A model generated the notes under the pieces. It was not told the DNA's origin, did not search any database, and saw only the letters and a program-made list of their open reading frames with translations. From contig NZ_CP126095.1 in the NCBI RefSeq assembly GCF_030123105.1, positions 4,154,001-4,218,000 of the forward strand: a DNA stretch of 64,000 nt, given 5' to 3'. The DNA is from Paenibacillus sp. G2S3. Its GTDB lineage: Bacteria; Bacillota; Bacilli; Paenibacillales; Paenibacillaceae. Made by a program: the position numbers and the translations under genes. Each line of letters begins with the position of its first letter. Position 1 is the stretch's first letter. This document shows, in pieces, positions 46,734-53,588 of the stretch.

Positions 46734-47684
46734 ATGAGGAAAAGAAATAATAATAGTGTATTGGCAGCAGTAGCCGTATTGTCTATCGTACTGTTGGCAG
46801 GCTGTACTGAATTACCAGGCAGGCAATCCGCAAAAAACGAGGTTGAACAAAGTATTTCTGAGGATGCGCAGCAGAATATTGGTGAAGTTGTCAAGCAAGA
46901 GCTAGGTAAAGCAGCAGCAACTGTGCAGCAAGCCGTTGAGGAAACAGCTACTAAGGTAGTTGACGAAGTTAAAGCAGATAGTATTAGTAAAGATCTTTCT
47001 GTATCGCAAGCGATCGGCTCAGCATCCGTGCTCAGCATGGACAATGCCGTTGGAGAAATAGAAGTTACAGCGGTTGCTGGAGATCAGATCCATGTAATTG
47101 CAACTATCTCATCCCACAACAGTTCTCTTCATAAATCCGACCGTCAAAAGATTATGGATGATGCTGAAGTTTCCGTAGAGGTTAGTGGAGACACTTTGAA
47201 GGTATCCACGCATTCTAAGTCAAGTCCTAAAAAGGATTTATGGACATGGGCACAAGACAAATATGGTTATTCCGATTTTACCATAAGCTATAACATAGAG
47301 CTTCCCGCCAGTATGAATGAATATAAAATTACAAATAATGTAGGACAAATTCGTCTTCGTAATCTAGAAGGGAAATATCATATCGTCAGCAACGTTGGAG
47401 CGATCAATATTGAAGGGGCTAAATTCACTGGTAAGTCCACCGTAGAGTCCGATACGGGTAGTATACGTATGGATATAGCAGCGATGAAGGATAACAGTAG
47501 TCTAAAAGCCAAAACGCAGGTCGGTAGTCTCAGCGCTGTTCTAGCCGATGGTATGAAATGCAGCTTGGAAGCCAAAAGTGAACTCGGGCAAATCAAAGGT
47601 GTAGAAGGTGGCAAGACCGATATCAATGGAGGTGGACCCTTGTTGTCACTAAGCTCTGAGATAGGTGCGATTACAGTACAGTAA
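46734..47684 (+). CDS. DUF4097-like lipoprotein
   Basis: This is a 316-residue exported lipoprotein: a basic N-terminus, hydrophobic stretch and lipobox LLAGC (Cys about 23). An Ala/Glu-rich helical region covers about 30-85. A repetitive beta-helix-like C-terminal domain (GQIRLRNLEGKYHIVSNVGAI, GSIRMDIAAMK) follows, typical of DUF4097/YvlB-type proteins. The function of the family is unknown. It has its own promoter, an AGGAGGAG ribosome-binding site and a terminator. Confidence 0.85.
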   Translation: MRKRNNNSVLAAVAVLSIVLLAGCTELPGRQSAKNEVEQSISEDAQQNIGEVVKQELGKAAATVQQAVEETATKVVDEVKADSISKDLSVSQAIGSASVLSMDNAVGEIEVTAVAGDQIHVIATISSHNSSLHKSDRQKIMDDAEVSVEVSGDTLKVSTHSKSSPKKDLWTWAQDKYGYSDFTISYNIELPASMNEYKITNNVGQIRLRNLEGKYHIVSNVGAINIEGAKFTGKSTVESDTGSIRMDIAAMKDNSSLKAKTQVGSLSAVLADGMKCSLEAKSELGQIKGVEGGKTDINGGGPLLSLSSEIGAITVQ

Positions 47685-47693
47685 GCGGCAATA

Positions 47694-47731
47694 AAACAGA
47701 CCGTCCGGGCTAACCGTGCGGTCTGTTTTTA
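47694..47731 (+). terminator. Terminator of the lipoprotein gene
   Basis: A perfect 11-base stem, AAAACAGACCG / CGGTCTGTTTT, is followed by T. It ends 47 bases after the stop. Confidence 0.85.
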
Positions 47732-47742
47732 ATTCCTAATGA

Positions 47743-47970
47743 TTAGATTAATGCGATGGCCAATAGGGTGAACAGACTCAAAGTTAAGATCTGATTTGAA
47801 GCATAAGGATTTCCATAAAATGCAGAAGTATGCACAGAACCATTTCCAGTTCTTAAGTAAACATTGTATCTGTCTACATCTGTAATTACGCCTTCGTGCT
47901 GTCTACCATCTCTAGTCAGAATCCGCACTCTTCTATCTTTACAACGTAAACAGTTATAATAAGCTTCCAC
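47743..47970 (-). CDS. Small Sm-like-motif protein with hydrophobic C-terminal tail
   Basis: The 75-residue product starts at GTG 47970, with GGAGGAG nine bases upstream; an ATG at 47988 lies in the ribosome-binding site. It has a central motif RVRILTRDGRQHEGVITDVDRYNVYL, like the Sm/SH3-type barrel pattern, and ends with SLFTLLAIALI, a hydrophobic tail. A larger paralogue is encoded at 58305-58709. A SigK-like promoter box precedes it, suggesting a late sporulation role. No function is known. Confidence 0.75.
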   Translation of the reverse strand: MEAYYNCLRCKDRRVRILTRDGRQHEGVITDVDRYNVYLRTGNGSVHTSAFYGNPYASNQILTLSLFTLLAIALI

Positions 47971-47999
47971 TAGTGTACTCCTCCTCATTCGTAATGATA

Positions 48000-48027
48000 T
48001 ACTCTATGTGTAGGAGTACAGGTCGGT
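48000..48027 (-). promoter_or_regulatory. Candidate SigK promoter
   Basis: On the minus strand AC (48026-48027), a 17-base spacer and CATAGAGTA (48000-48008) fit the SigK consensus AC-N17-CATANNNTA. Transcription would begin about 23 bases before the GTG at 47970. Confidence 0.5.
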
Positions 48028-48106
48028 AACGGCGAAGTTACATAGGTCGGACGTTGAGTCAATATTTACTTTTTTCGATCCTTGTATCTTTCGTATTCCT
48101 CAAAGG

Positions 48107-48115
48107 TGATATAAT
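48107..48115 (+). promoter_or_regulatory. Extended -10 promoter of the 58-residue gene
   Basis: TGATATAAT is a perfect TATAAT with an extended TG. No strong -35 is visible. It lies 32 bases before the ATG at 48147. Confidence 0.55.
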
Positions 48116-48146
48116 TTAAGACCATCCATTCGAGGAGGCCAATCTC

Positions 48147-48323
48147 ATGAATGTAGAAAGAAAACAGTTTATTAAAGAAGGCGTACTGCGTATCACCATT
48201 TTCGTTATTTTAGCTTCACTTACTTACACCGTTCGCAACTATGCATGGGCTGTTACTGTTCTCGTATGTGTTGCGCTGTACTCACTCCTTACAGGAGTAC
48301 ACAAAATCTTACGCAAAGAATAA
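48147..48323 (+). CDS. 58-residue small membrane protein
   Basis: This is a short gene with a GAGGAGG ribosome-binding site at 48133-48139 and an extended -10 upstream. The translation begins MNVERKQFIKEGVLR. It continues with two hydrophobic segments (about 16-28 and 34-50, joined by a short TVRNYAWA turn) and ends HKILRKE. It is probably a small inner-membrane protein with positive ends. I do not recognise the family. Confidence 0.7.
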   Translation: MNVERKQFIKEGVLRITIFVILASLTYTVRNYAWAVTVLVCVALYSLLTGVHKILRKE

Positions 48324-48348
48324 CATGTGCCTCCACGAACTTTTATAG

Positions 48349-48454
48349 CAAGCTAAAACGCCTACGGCGTCCTTTTAAGGACGGTAAGCGTTTGTGCGAG
48401 AATTATAAGAATAAAGTATATCGTGAAACTTATACTTTCTTATAATTTCAAAAA
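48349..48454 (+). repeat. Dispersed three-hairpin repeat, copy B
   Basis: This is a second plus-strand copy, 26 bases after the 58-residue gene. Hairpin 1 is ACGCC/GGCGT and hairpin 2 is CGTCC/GGACG. Hairpin 3 is AATTATAAG (48401-48409) / CTTATAATT (48439-48447); its middle pair is inverted compared with copy A, which keeps the stem intact. Confidence 0.85.
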
Positions 48455-48502
48455 TAACCACTTATCGCTGAGATCCTAGATCTCATACGAAAGTGGTTAT
48501 TT
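48452..48502. terminator. Long hairpin after repeat copy B
   Basis: AAATAACCACTT / AAGTGGTTATTT forms a 12-base stem with an inner GAGAT-CTAG-ATCTC-type stem. T-runs occur on both sides, the longer one on the minus strand. Confidence 0.6.
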
Positions 48503-48510
48503 ACAGTTTA

Positions 48511-48534
48511 ATCGGAGTAACAGGATTTGAACCA
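48511..48534 (-). pseudogene. tRNA 3'-end fragment (tRNA-Pro-like)
   Basis: On the minus strand GGTTCAAATCC is followed by TGTTACTCCGA. This reads as a T loop (TTCAAAT), the 3' half of the T stem, a seven-base acceptor strand and discriminator A. The 5' T-stem pairing breaks off two bases out, and no D or anticodon arm or CCA is present. An acceptor ending in CTCCGA pairs with CGGAG, as in many tRNA-Pro. It may be an attachment-site remnant. Confidence 0.5.
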
Positions 48535-48543
48535 TTTCTCATT

Positions 48544-48603
48544 AAAAAAATAAAACCATTAGCGACAGCGAACACAAAATTCACTGTATCTAATGGTTTT
48601 ATT
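48544..48603 (-). terminator. Terminator of the short-ORF unit
   Basis: The stem AATAAAACCATTAG / CTAATGGTTTTATT is followed by TTTTTTT on the minus strand. It is a strong intrinsic terminator 40 bases after the stop at 48643. Confidence 0.75.
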
Positions 48604-48642
48604 CAGCCTACTGATCAATCCTTAATGTTCGACCTTATGTGT

Positions 48643-48777
48643 TCACTCTTTAAATGGCGAATGGGAATTGCGATTTGTATAAAAATCGATAATATCATTC
48701 ACGGTGCGGAGCGGCTCCGCTTCCTTGTGGATTGTGTCCACGTTAGGCTTGAATTCTTCATGCGTCTTCGTAGTCAC
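48643..48777 (-). CDS. Hypothetical 44-residue ORF (low confidence)
   Basis: Start is GTG at 48777, overlapping the stop of a preceding 25-codon ORF (48774-48851) by four bases. A GAAGGGA lies about eleven bases upstream. The product, beginning MTTKTHEEFKPNVDTIHKEA and ending HSPFKE, is hydrophilic and not recognised. Upstream a 14-codon ORF (48844-48888) also overlaps the second one. The terminator downstream argues that the strand is transcribed. It could be a decayed gene. Confidence 0.35.
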   Translation of the reverse strand: MTTKTHEEFKPNVDTIHKEAEPLRTVNDIIDFYTNRNSHSPFKE

Positions 48778-48934
48778 TTCAGTTCATTCCCTTCAATAGT
48801 TAAGCTTGCTGCGTTATCAGCTGCATATATTAGTGCGGCACCTCTATTCATTACCCCATAAAGAAGCTTTTAACGCACCAATACTCATATTAATTAGAAA
48901 ACTATTATTTTATTTGTTCTCAGGTACACATAAC

Positions 48935-48974
48935 AAAAAACGCCTCCTTAACGTAAGATACGTTAAAAAGACGT
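48935..48974 (-). terminator. Terminator of the trmD operon
   Basis: A long stem built on TTAACGTA / TACGTTAA, extended by GU and GC pairs to about 16 pairs, is followed by TTTTTTG on the minus strand. It lies 26 bases beyond the trmD stop. Confidence 0.8.
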
Positions 48975-48999
48975 CAAATATACCTGTTCCATTAAATTA

Positions 49000-49785
49000 T
49001 CACTCCGGTTTGTCCACATTTCTTAGACGTTCCAGTGTCTTCTTGTCTTTCATCGTAAGTTCTGCAGTCTCAAGCAGGTCCGGTCTGCGTTCCAAAGTGC
49101 GCTGCAGCGCCTGCTCTCTCCGCCATATGTCGATGTTAGCATGATGACCACTCAGCAAAATATCCGGTACCTTCCAGCCGCGAAACTCAGCTGGACGTGT
49201 GTAGTGTGGATATTCTAGCAGTCCAGTGCTGAACGAGTCAGATATCGCAGAGGTTTCATTTCCAAGTGCTCCTGGCTGAAGCCGGACTATGGAATCTATA
49301 ACCGTCAACGCAGGCAGCTCTCCACCTGTTAGCACGTAATCACCCATTGAAAGTTCGTCAGTTACCAGATGCTCACGAATCCGCTCATCATATCCCTCAT
49401 AATGCCCACAAATAAAGATTAGATGCTGCTCTTGCGCCAGCTCTTCTGCAATCTTCTGGTTGTAGGTTTTACCTTGTGGACACATAAGGATGATACGTGG
49501 TTTCACTGAAACCTCTTCATCAGATCGACGGTTATCTATCTCATCTGGAGAAATACCAAGCACATGCTCGACTGCATTAAAAATCGGATCTGGCTTGAGC
49601 ACCATGCCTCCACCGCCGCCATACGGTGTATCATCCACACTATTGTGCTTATTTCCCGAGAAATCACGGAAGTTCACAGCATTTAAGGAAACGATTCCTT
49701 TTTCACGGGCTTTACCAAGAATACTTGTGCTGAATACGCCTTCGCACATTTCCGGAAACAGCGTAAGCACATCAATTCTCATCAT
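49000..49785 (-). CDS. trmD: tRNA (guanine-37-N1) methyltransferase TrmD
   Basis: TrmD methylates G37 next to the anticodon and prevents frameshifts. The 261-residue protein starts [16 protein letters not shown]. It shows the SPOUT trefoil-knot residues [25 protein letters not shown] and [18 protein letters not shown]. The ATGATG start overlaps the rimM stop. The last gene of the ylxM-trmD operon, it is followed by a terminator. Confidence 0.97.
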   Translation of the reverse strand: MMRIDVLTLFPEMCEGVFSTSILGKAREKGIVSLNAVNFRDFSGNKHNSVDDTPYGGGGGMVLKPDPIFNAVEHVLGISPDEIDNRRSDEEVSVKPRIILMCPQGKTYNQKIAEELAQEQHLIFICGHYEGYDERIREHLVTDELSMGDYVLTGGELPALTVIDSIVRLQPGALGNETSAISDSFSTGLLEYPHYTRPAEFRGWKVPDILLSGHHANIDIWRREQALQRTLERRPDLLETAELTMKDKKTLERLRNVDKPE

Positions 49786-50306
49786 GGCAATAGCCCTTCC
49801 ATCAAATGAACAGTAATTTTTTTAGCTTCTATGTCCACATTCAGGACTACATCGTTGATTACAGGAATAAGGATGTCTTGTCCTTTTTCAGGCTTAACAA
49901 CCCATACATCATTCGCACCAGGCTGTAAGATTTCTGTAATTGTACCGAGTGGTTTGTTCTCATCTTCATCCGTGTATACCTCACAACCGACGATTTGGTG
50001 GAAGTAGTATTCGTTCTCAGGGAGATCAACCAGATCATTACTCGGAACCTTCAGGAGGCTTCCTTTATATTTTTCCACTTCATTAATGTTCGTATACCCT
50101 TTGAGCTTAACGATGAACATACCCTTGTGCTCACGAGCGGATTCTACAGTTACTTCGAATTTAGAACTGCCATCTGCAGGGATCACCTGCAGCTTTTTAC
50201 CTGCAGCAAAACGAACATCAGGGAAATCGGTATGGGATAGTACTTTAATCTCCCCGCGAATACCATGCGTATTCACAAGTCTGCCTACGGTTAACTCTTC
50301 TGTCAT
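49782..50306 (-). CDS. rimM: 16S rRNA maturation factor RimM
   Basis: RimM aids 30S head assembly. The ATG at 50306 ([22 protein letters not shown]) has AAAGGAG eight bases upstream. The 174 residues contain the RimM N-domain and the C-terminal PRC barrel ([14 protein letters not shown]...[17 protein letters not shown]). The gene lies after a short hairpin terminator that separates it from khpA. Confidence 0.95.
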   Translation of the reverse strand: MTEELTVGRLVNTHGIRGEIKVLSHTDFPDVRFAAGKKLQVIPADGSSKFEVTVESAREHKGMFIVKLKGYTNINEVEKYKGSLLKVPSNDLVDLPENEYYFHQIVGCEVYTDEDENKPLGTITEILQPGANDVWVVKPEKGQDILIPVINDVVLNVDIEAKKITVHLMEGLLP

Positions 50307-50347
50307 ACAACCCTCTCCTTTACAAGCTTCATCTAATCTATATTTGA

Positions 50348-50383
50348 ACAAAAAGGAGCCGGGATATACTATCCCTAGCCCCT
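50348..50383 (-). terminator. Internal terminator or attenuator between khpA and rimM
   Basis: The core stem GGGATA / TATCCC, with outer pairing AGG(G)GC / GC(T)CCT, is followed by TTTTTG on the minus strand. It lies 40 bases before the rimM ATG and inside the operon. Confidence 0.55.
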
Positions 50384-50398
50384 CATTGTACGCATCAT

Positions 50399-50629
50399 TT
50401 AAGATAAAATATCTACAGTTACGCGTTTATCGCTCTTGACTGCTGCAGATGTGACTACTGTACGGAGCGCCTTCGCGATCCTTCCTTGTTTGCCAATGAC
50501 CTTTCCTACATCATCAGGATGTACGGACAGTTCATAGACAATTAGGTGATCCTTCTCCACCGCTCGTACCGTCACATCTTCTGGATGATCCACTAAAGCC
50601 TTAGCAATTACTCCAACTAATTCTTCCAT
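50399..50629 (-). CDS. khpA: KH-domain RNA-binding protein KhpA (YlqC)
   Basis: KhpA is a small KH-domain protein that pairs with KhpB/Jag and affects division and RNA metabolism. The ATG at 50629 (MEELVGVIAKALVDHPEDV) gives 76 residues. The KH motif VIGKQGRIAKALRTVV is visible. It follows rpsP, as in B. subtilis; the ylqD gene that follows there is absent. Confidence 0.95.
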   Translation of the reverse strand: MEELVGVIAKALVDHPEDVTVRAVEKDHLIVYELSVHPDDVGKVIGKQGRIAKALRTVVTSAAVKSDKRVTVDILS

Positions 50630-50651
50630 AGAGGACCCTCGCAATCAGTCA

Positions 50652-50924
50652 TTATTTCTGTTGCTTAAGCTCATGAAACTTCTTCATTACGCCTGCTTTG
50701 GAAAGCAAGTTGCGTACTGTATCAGATGCTTGCGCACCTGTTTGAAGCCATTTAAGAGCTTTTTCCTCATCGATCTTAACTACTGCCGGTTGTTCAATCG
50801 GATTATAATAACCGATTTCCTCGATAAAACGACCGTCACGAGGGGACCGGGAATCGGAAACCACTACACGATAGAAAGGCGCTTTATGCGCTCCCATTCT
50901 TTTCAGACGAATACGTACTGCCAC
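50652..50924 (-). CDS. rpsP: 30S ribosomal protein S16 (GTG start)
   Basis: S16 is a small ribosomal protein needed for 30S assembly. The 90-residue protein ([22 protein letters not shown]) starts at GTG 50924 with AAGGAGGTG upstream. It lies between ffh and khpA, and the length is standard. Confidence 0.97.
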   Translation of the reverse strand: MAVRIRLKRMGAHKAPFYRVVVSDSRSPRDGRFIEEIGYYNPIEQPAVVKIDEEKALKWLQTGAQASDTVRNLLSKAGVMKKFHELKQQK

Positions 50925-50971
50925 GAAAAATCACCTCCTTATAATAGTTTCGAGATATTAGAACAGCAAGA

Positions 50972-52357
50972 TCATTTAAAAGGGAACTTCATCCCTTTTC
51001 CGCCTAGCCCTTTAAGCTGCTTCATGGCATTCTTCTTGGAGGCTTTGCCGCCTCCGCCCATCATGCCGGAGAATTGCTTCATCATCTTTCGCATCTCATC
51101 AAATTGCTTGATGAGGCGGTTAACCTCAGCGACCGAGGTTCCGCTACCGGCAGCAATACGCTTGCGGCGGTTATGGTTAATGATCTCAGGCTGACGTTTC
51201 TCCGTCTTAGTCATAGAATGAACTATGGCTTCAACGCGACCCATTTGCTTATCATCAACTTTTAAATCTTTAATGCCCTTGGCTTTGTTCATGCCAGGCA
51301 ACATATCAAGGATTTGATCGATCGGACCAAGCTTCTTCACCTGATCCATTTGCTCAAGGAAATCATCGAACGTAAATTCCGCATTACGCATCTTACGTTC
51401 CATTTCCTTAGCTTTGTCAGTGTCGATATTCGCTTGAGCTTTTTCAATCAGCGACAGCATGTCGCCCATACCCAAAATCCGCGATGCCATACGTTCCGGA
51501 TGGAACGGCTCCAATGCGTCGATCTTCTCACCTAACGCAGCGAATTTGATCGGGCAGCCAGTAACGGCTTTGACGGATAGTGCAGCACCACCACGGCTAT
51601 CGCCGTCGAGCTTCGTCAACACAACCCCTGTAAGCTCAAGCTGCTTATTAAAGCTCTCGGCTACGTTCACGGCGTCTTGACCGGTCATTGCATCTACTAC
51701 TAACAGAACTTCATCCGGATTTACAACATTGTGAATCTGCTTCAGTTCTTCCATCAATTCTTCATCAATGTGCAGGCGGCCTGCAGTATCAATAATTACA
51801 TAATCAAGTCCGTTATCCTTCGCATGTTGTACAGCTTGTCTGGCAATCTCTACCGGACTAGTCTGATCACCTAGCGAGAACACTGGAACTTTAATCTGTT
51901 CTCCCAGCACCTGAAGCTGTTTGATCGCAGCAGGACGGTAAATATCTCCTGCAACGAGCAACGGACGATGATTGCCCTTCTGTAACAGCTTGGCCAGCTT
52001 ACCTGAAGTGGTTGTCTTACCTGCCCCTTGTAGACCCACCATCATAATGACGGTTGGTGGCTTGTTCGACTTGGCCAGCTTCGCTTGGCTTCCACCCATC
52101 AGCTCGGTTAGTTCCTTGTTAACGATGTCTATAATGACCATGCCTGGTGTAAAGCTGTCCATGACTTCTTTGCCAATAGACTTCTCTTTCACCTTGGCCA
52201 CGAATTCTTTAACTACCTTGAAGTTAACATCGGCTTCCAGAAGGGCCAGCCGTACTTCGCGCATAGCTTCGTTTACGTCATCTTCGGATACTTTACCTTT
52301 ACCGCGCAGCTTGCTGAACACATTCTGCAATCTTCCGGTTAAACCTTCAAACGCCAT
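50972..52357 (-). CDS. ffh: Signal recognition particle protein Ffh
   Basis: Ffh is the SRP GTPase that binds signal sequences and the 4.5S/scRNA. The 461 residues have N and G domains (GLQGAGKTT, DTAGR, TKLDG) and a C-terminal Met-rich M domain, with GMGDMLSLIE and the RNA-binding SGTSVAEVNRLIKQF. The tail is basic (GKKMKFPFK-like). It follows ylxM in the operon. Confidence 0.97.
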   Translation of the reverse strand: MAFEGLTGRLQNVFSKLRGKGKVSEDDVNEAMREVRLALLEADVNFKVVKEFVAKVKEKSIGKEVMDSFTPGMVIIDIVNKELTELMGGSQAKLAKSNKPPTVIMMVGLQGAGKTTTSGKLAKLLQKGNHRPLLVAGDIYRPAAIKQLQVLGEQIKVPVFSLGDQTSPVEIARQAVQHAKDNGLDYVIIDTAGRLHIDEELMEELKQIHNVVNPDEVLLVVDAMTGQDAVNVAESFNKQLELTGVVLTKLDGDSRGGAALSVKAVTGCPIKFAALGEKIDALEPFHPERMASRILGMGDMLSLIEKAQANIDTDKAKEMERKMRNAEFTFDDFLEQMDQVKKLGPIDQILDMLPGMNKAKGIKDLKVDDKQMGRVEAIVHSMTKTEKRQPEIINHNRRKRIAAGSGTSVAEVNRLIKQFDEMRKMMKQFSGMMGGGGKASKKNAMKQLKGLGGKGMKFPFK

Positions 52358-52378
52358 ATGCAGATTTCTCCCTTCATG

Positions 52379-52735
52379 CTACTCTAACCTCTGCAAGCGA
52401 TCCACGATCTCCGCGAACCGAAGTTTATATTGCTCAGGCAGCATCCCATTCTCCGGCAGTCTGCGCAGTTCATCTAAATATTTGGTACGACTCTCATGTT
52501 TCACTAATAAACCAAGTTTTTCTTCATAATTCTCTAAGACTTGCTCCGCCCGTTTAATATGTTCATAAACGGCTTGGCGACTGATTTCAAATTCAGCGGC
52601 GATTTCTCCCAAGGAAAAATCATCGTGAAAATAATATTTAAGAAACGTTTGCTGCTTATCTGTAAGCAGTCGTTCATAGAAGGCAAAAAGCAGATTGATA
52701 CGATTCGTTTTCTCGAGTCTATTCTCCTGACTCAT
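52379..52735 (-). CDS. ylxM: YlxM, SRP-associated helix-turn-helix protein
   Basis: YlxM is a sigma-70-region-4-like HTH protein always linked to ffh in Firmicutes. The ATG at 52735 (MSQENRLEKTNRINLLF) has AAGGGAG upstream and gives 118 residues. The HTH is visible at about 33-58 (DFSLGEIAAEFEISRQAVYEHIKRAEQVL). It is the first gene of the operon with a strong SigA promoter. Confidence 0.93.
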   Translation of the reverse strand: MSQENRLEKTNRINLLFAFYERLLTDKQQTFLKYYFHDDFSLGEIAAEFEISRQAVYEHIKRAEQVLENYEEKLGLLVKHESRTKYLDELRRLPENGMLPEQYKLRFAEIVDRLQRLE

Positions 52736-52789
52736 TAAGGGCACTCCCTTCGTCAAGGAAAAACACTTTACACCTTCACAACGTCCCTT

Positions 52790-52819
52790 ATGATACCTAA
52801 AAGAAAGAGAGATGTCAAG
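52790..52819 (-). promoter_or_regulatory. SigA promoter of the ylxM-ffh-trmD operon
   Basis: TTGACA (52814-52819) and TATCAT (52790-52795) are 18 bases apart on the minus strand. The -35 lies in the right arm of the hairpin that ends hlyIII. Confidence 0.75.
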
Positions 52820-52846
52820 CACTTTTGCTTGTCATCTCTTTCTTTA
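52801..52846 (-). terminator. Terminator of hlyIII
   Basis: A long stem, roughly AAAGAAAGAG ATG CAAGC with its complement, has a six-base loop. On the minus strand it ends with TCTTTCTTTTT. It lies 38 bases after the hlyIII stop. Confidence 0.7.
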
Positions 52847-52884
52847 TTAAAAATCCCTTATTCCCGTAGATATCCCACTTGAAA

Positions 52885-53532
52885 TTATTGGATCGGCAGC
52901 ACATAAATCAATACGGCGAAGAAGTGTGTGACACTACCTGCAAGCACAAATACATGCCATATCGCATGATGGTAAGGAAACCCTCTCCATACATAAAACA
53001 CAGTACCTAATGTATAGAGCACCCCACCAGCCATCAGCAGCATCATACCCCCATCTGCAATTACAGCCGAAAGTGGGTTCCAGGCGATTACAATTAGCCA
53101 CCCCATGGCGATGTAGAATATGGTGGACATGAATAGAAACTTTTTAACAAAAAATGCTTTGAAGAAAACGCCAAACACTGCGATCCCCCAAATAACGCCG
53201 AATAAGCTCCAGCCAAGCGTACCCCGAATGGCGACTAACAAAAAGGGCGTATACGTGCCTGCAATAAACAGATAAATAGCGGAATGATCGAAAAATTCGA
53301 ACAAATCCTTCGCCTTACCCTCCTTGAGACTATGCACTAGTGTTGAATTTAGATACAGAAGCAGCATTGTCGTTCCATAAATGGAGAAGCTGACCACATG
53401 CCATGTTGTTCCTTTCAGACTTGCAAAAACAACAAGCAGGACAAGTGCAGCCACACTTAATACCGTTCCAATCCCGTGCGTAATCGCATTCGCGACTTCT
53501 TCTCTCCGGCTGTAGGTGTGAGTATTTGCCAT
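52885..53532 (-). CDS. Hemolysin III family membrane protein
   Basis: This 215-residue protein of the HlyIII/PAQR-like family has seven membrane segments and conserved metal-binding His/Asp/Ser residues. They lie in ANAITHGIG, FDHSAIYLFIAGTYTP and the C-terminal HAIWHVFVLAGSVTHFFAV. The ATG at 53532 (MANTHTYSRREEV) has GGAAGGA eight bases upstream; ATG at 53538 is less well spaced. The function of bacterial members is not established. Confidence 0.92.
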   Translation of the reverse strand: MANTHTYSRREEVANAITHGIGTVLSVAALVLLVVFASLKGTTWHVVSFSIYGTTMLLLYLNSTLVHSLKEGKAKDLFEFFDHSAIYLFIAGTYTPFLLVAIRGTLGWSLFGVIWGIAVFGVFFKAFFVKKFLFMSTIFYIAMGWLIVIAWNPLSAVIADGGMMLLMAGGVLYTLGTVFYVWRGFPYHHAIWHVFVLAGSVTHFFAVLIYVLPIQ

Positions 53533-53588
53533 ATCCATATCCTTCCGTCTAAGCTTTCTTCCCATTATACCACGCGTGCCCTACTTGA

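Larger units (their letters stand above)
48324..48999. other. Complex intergenic region between small membrane gene and trmD
   Basis: About 676 bases with several structures: repeat copy B, a bidirectional hairpin, a tRNA 3'-end fragment, a terminator, a set of very short overlapping ORFs on the minus strand and the trmD terminator. It looks like a site where small elements have inserted or decayed. Confidence 0.6.

Noticed and set aside
48540..48890. Translation in the plus direction (48493-48861) as a gene
   Set aside because: The frame crosses the tRNA fragment and a minus-strand terminator and has no ribosome-binding site.
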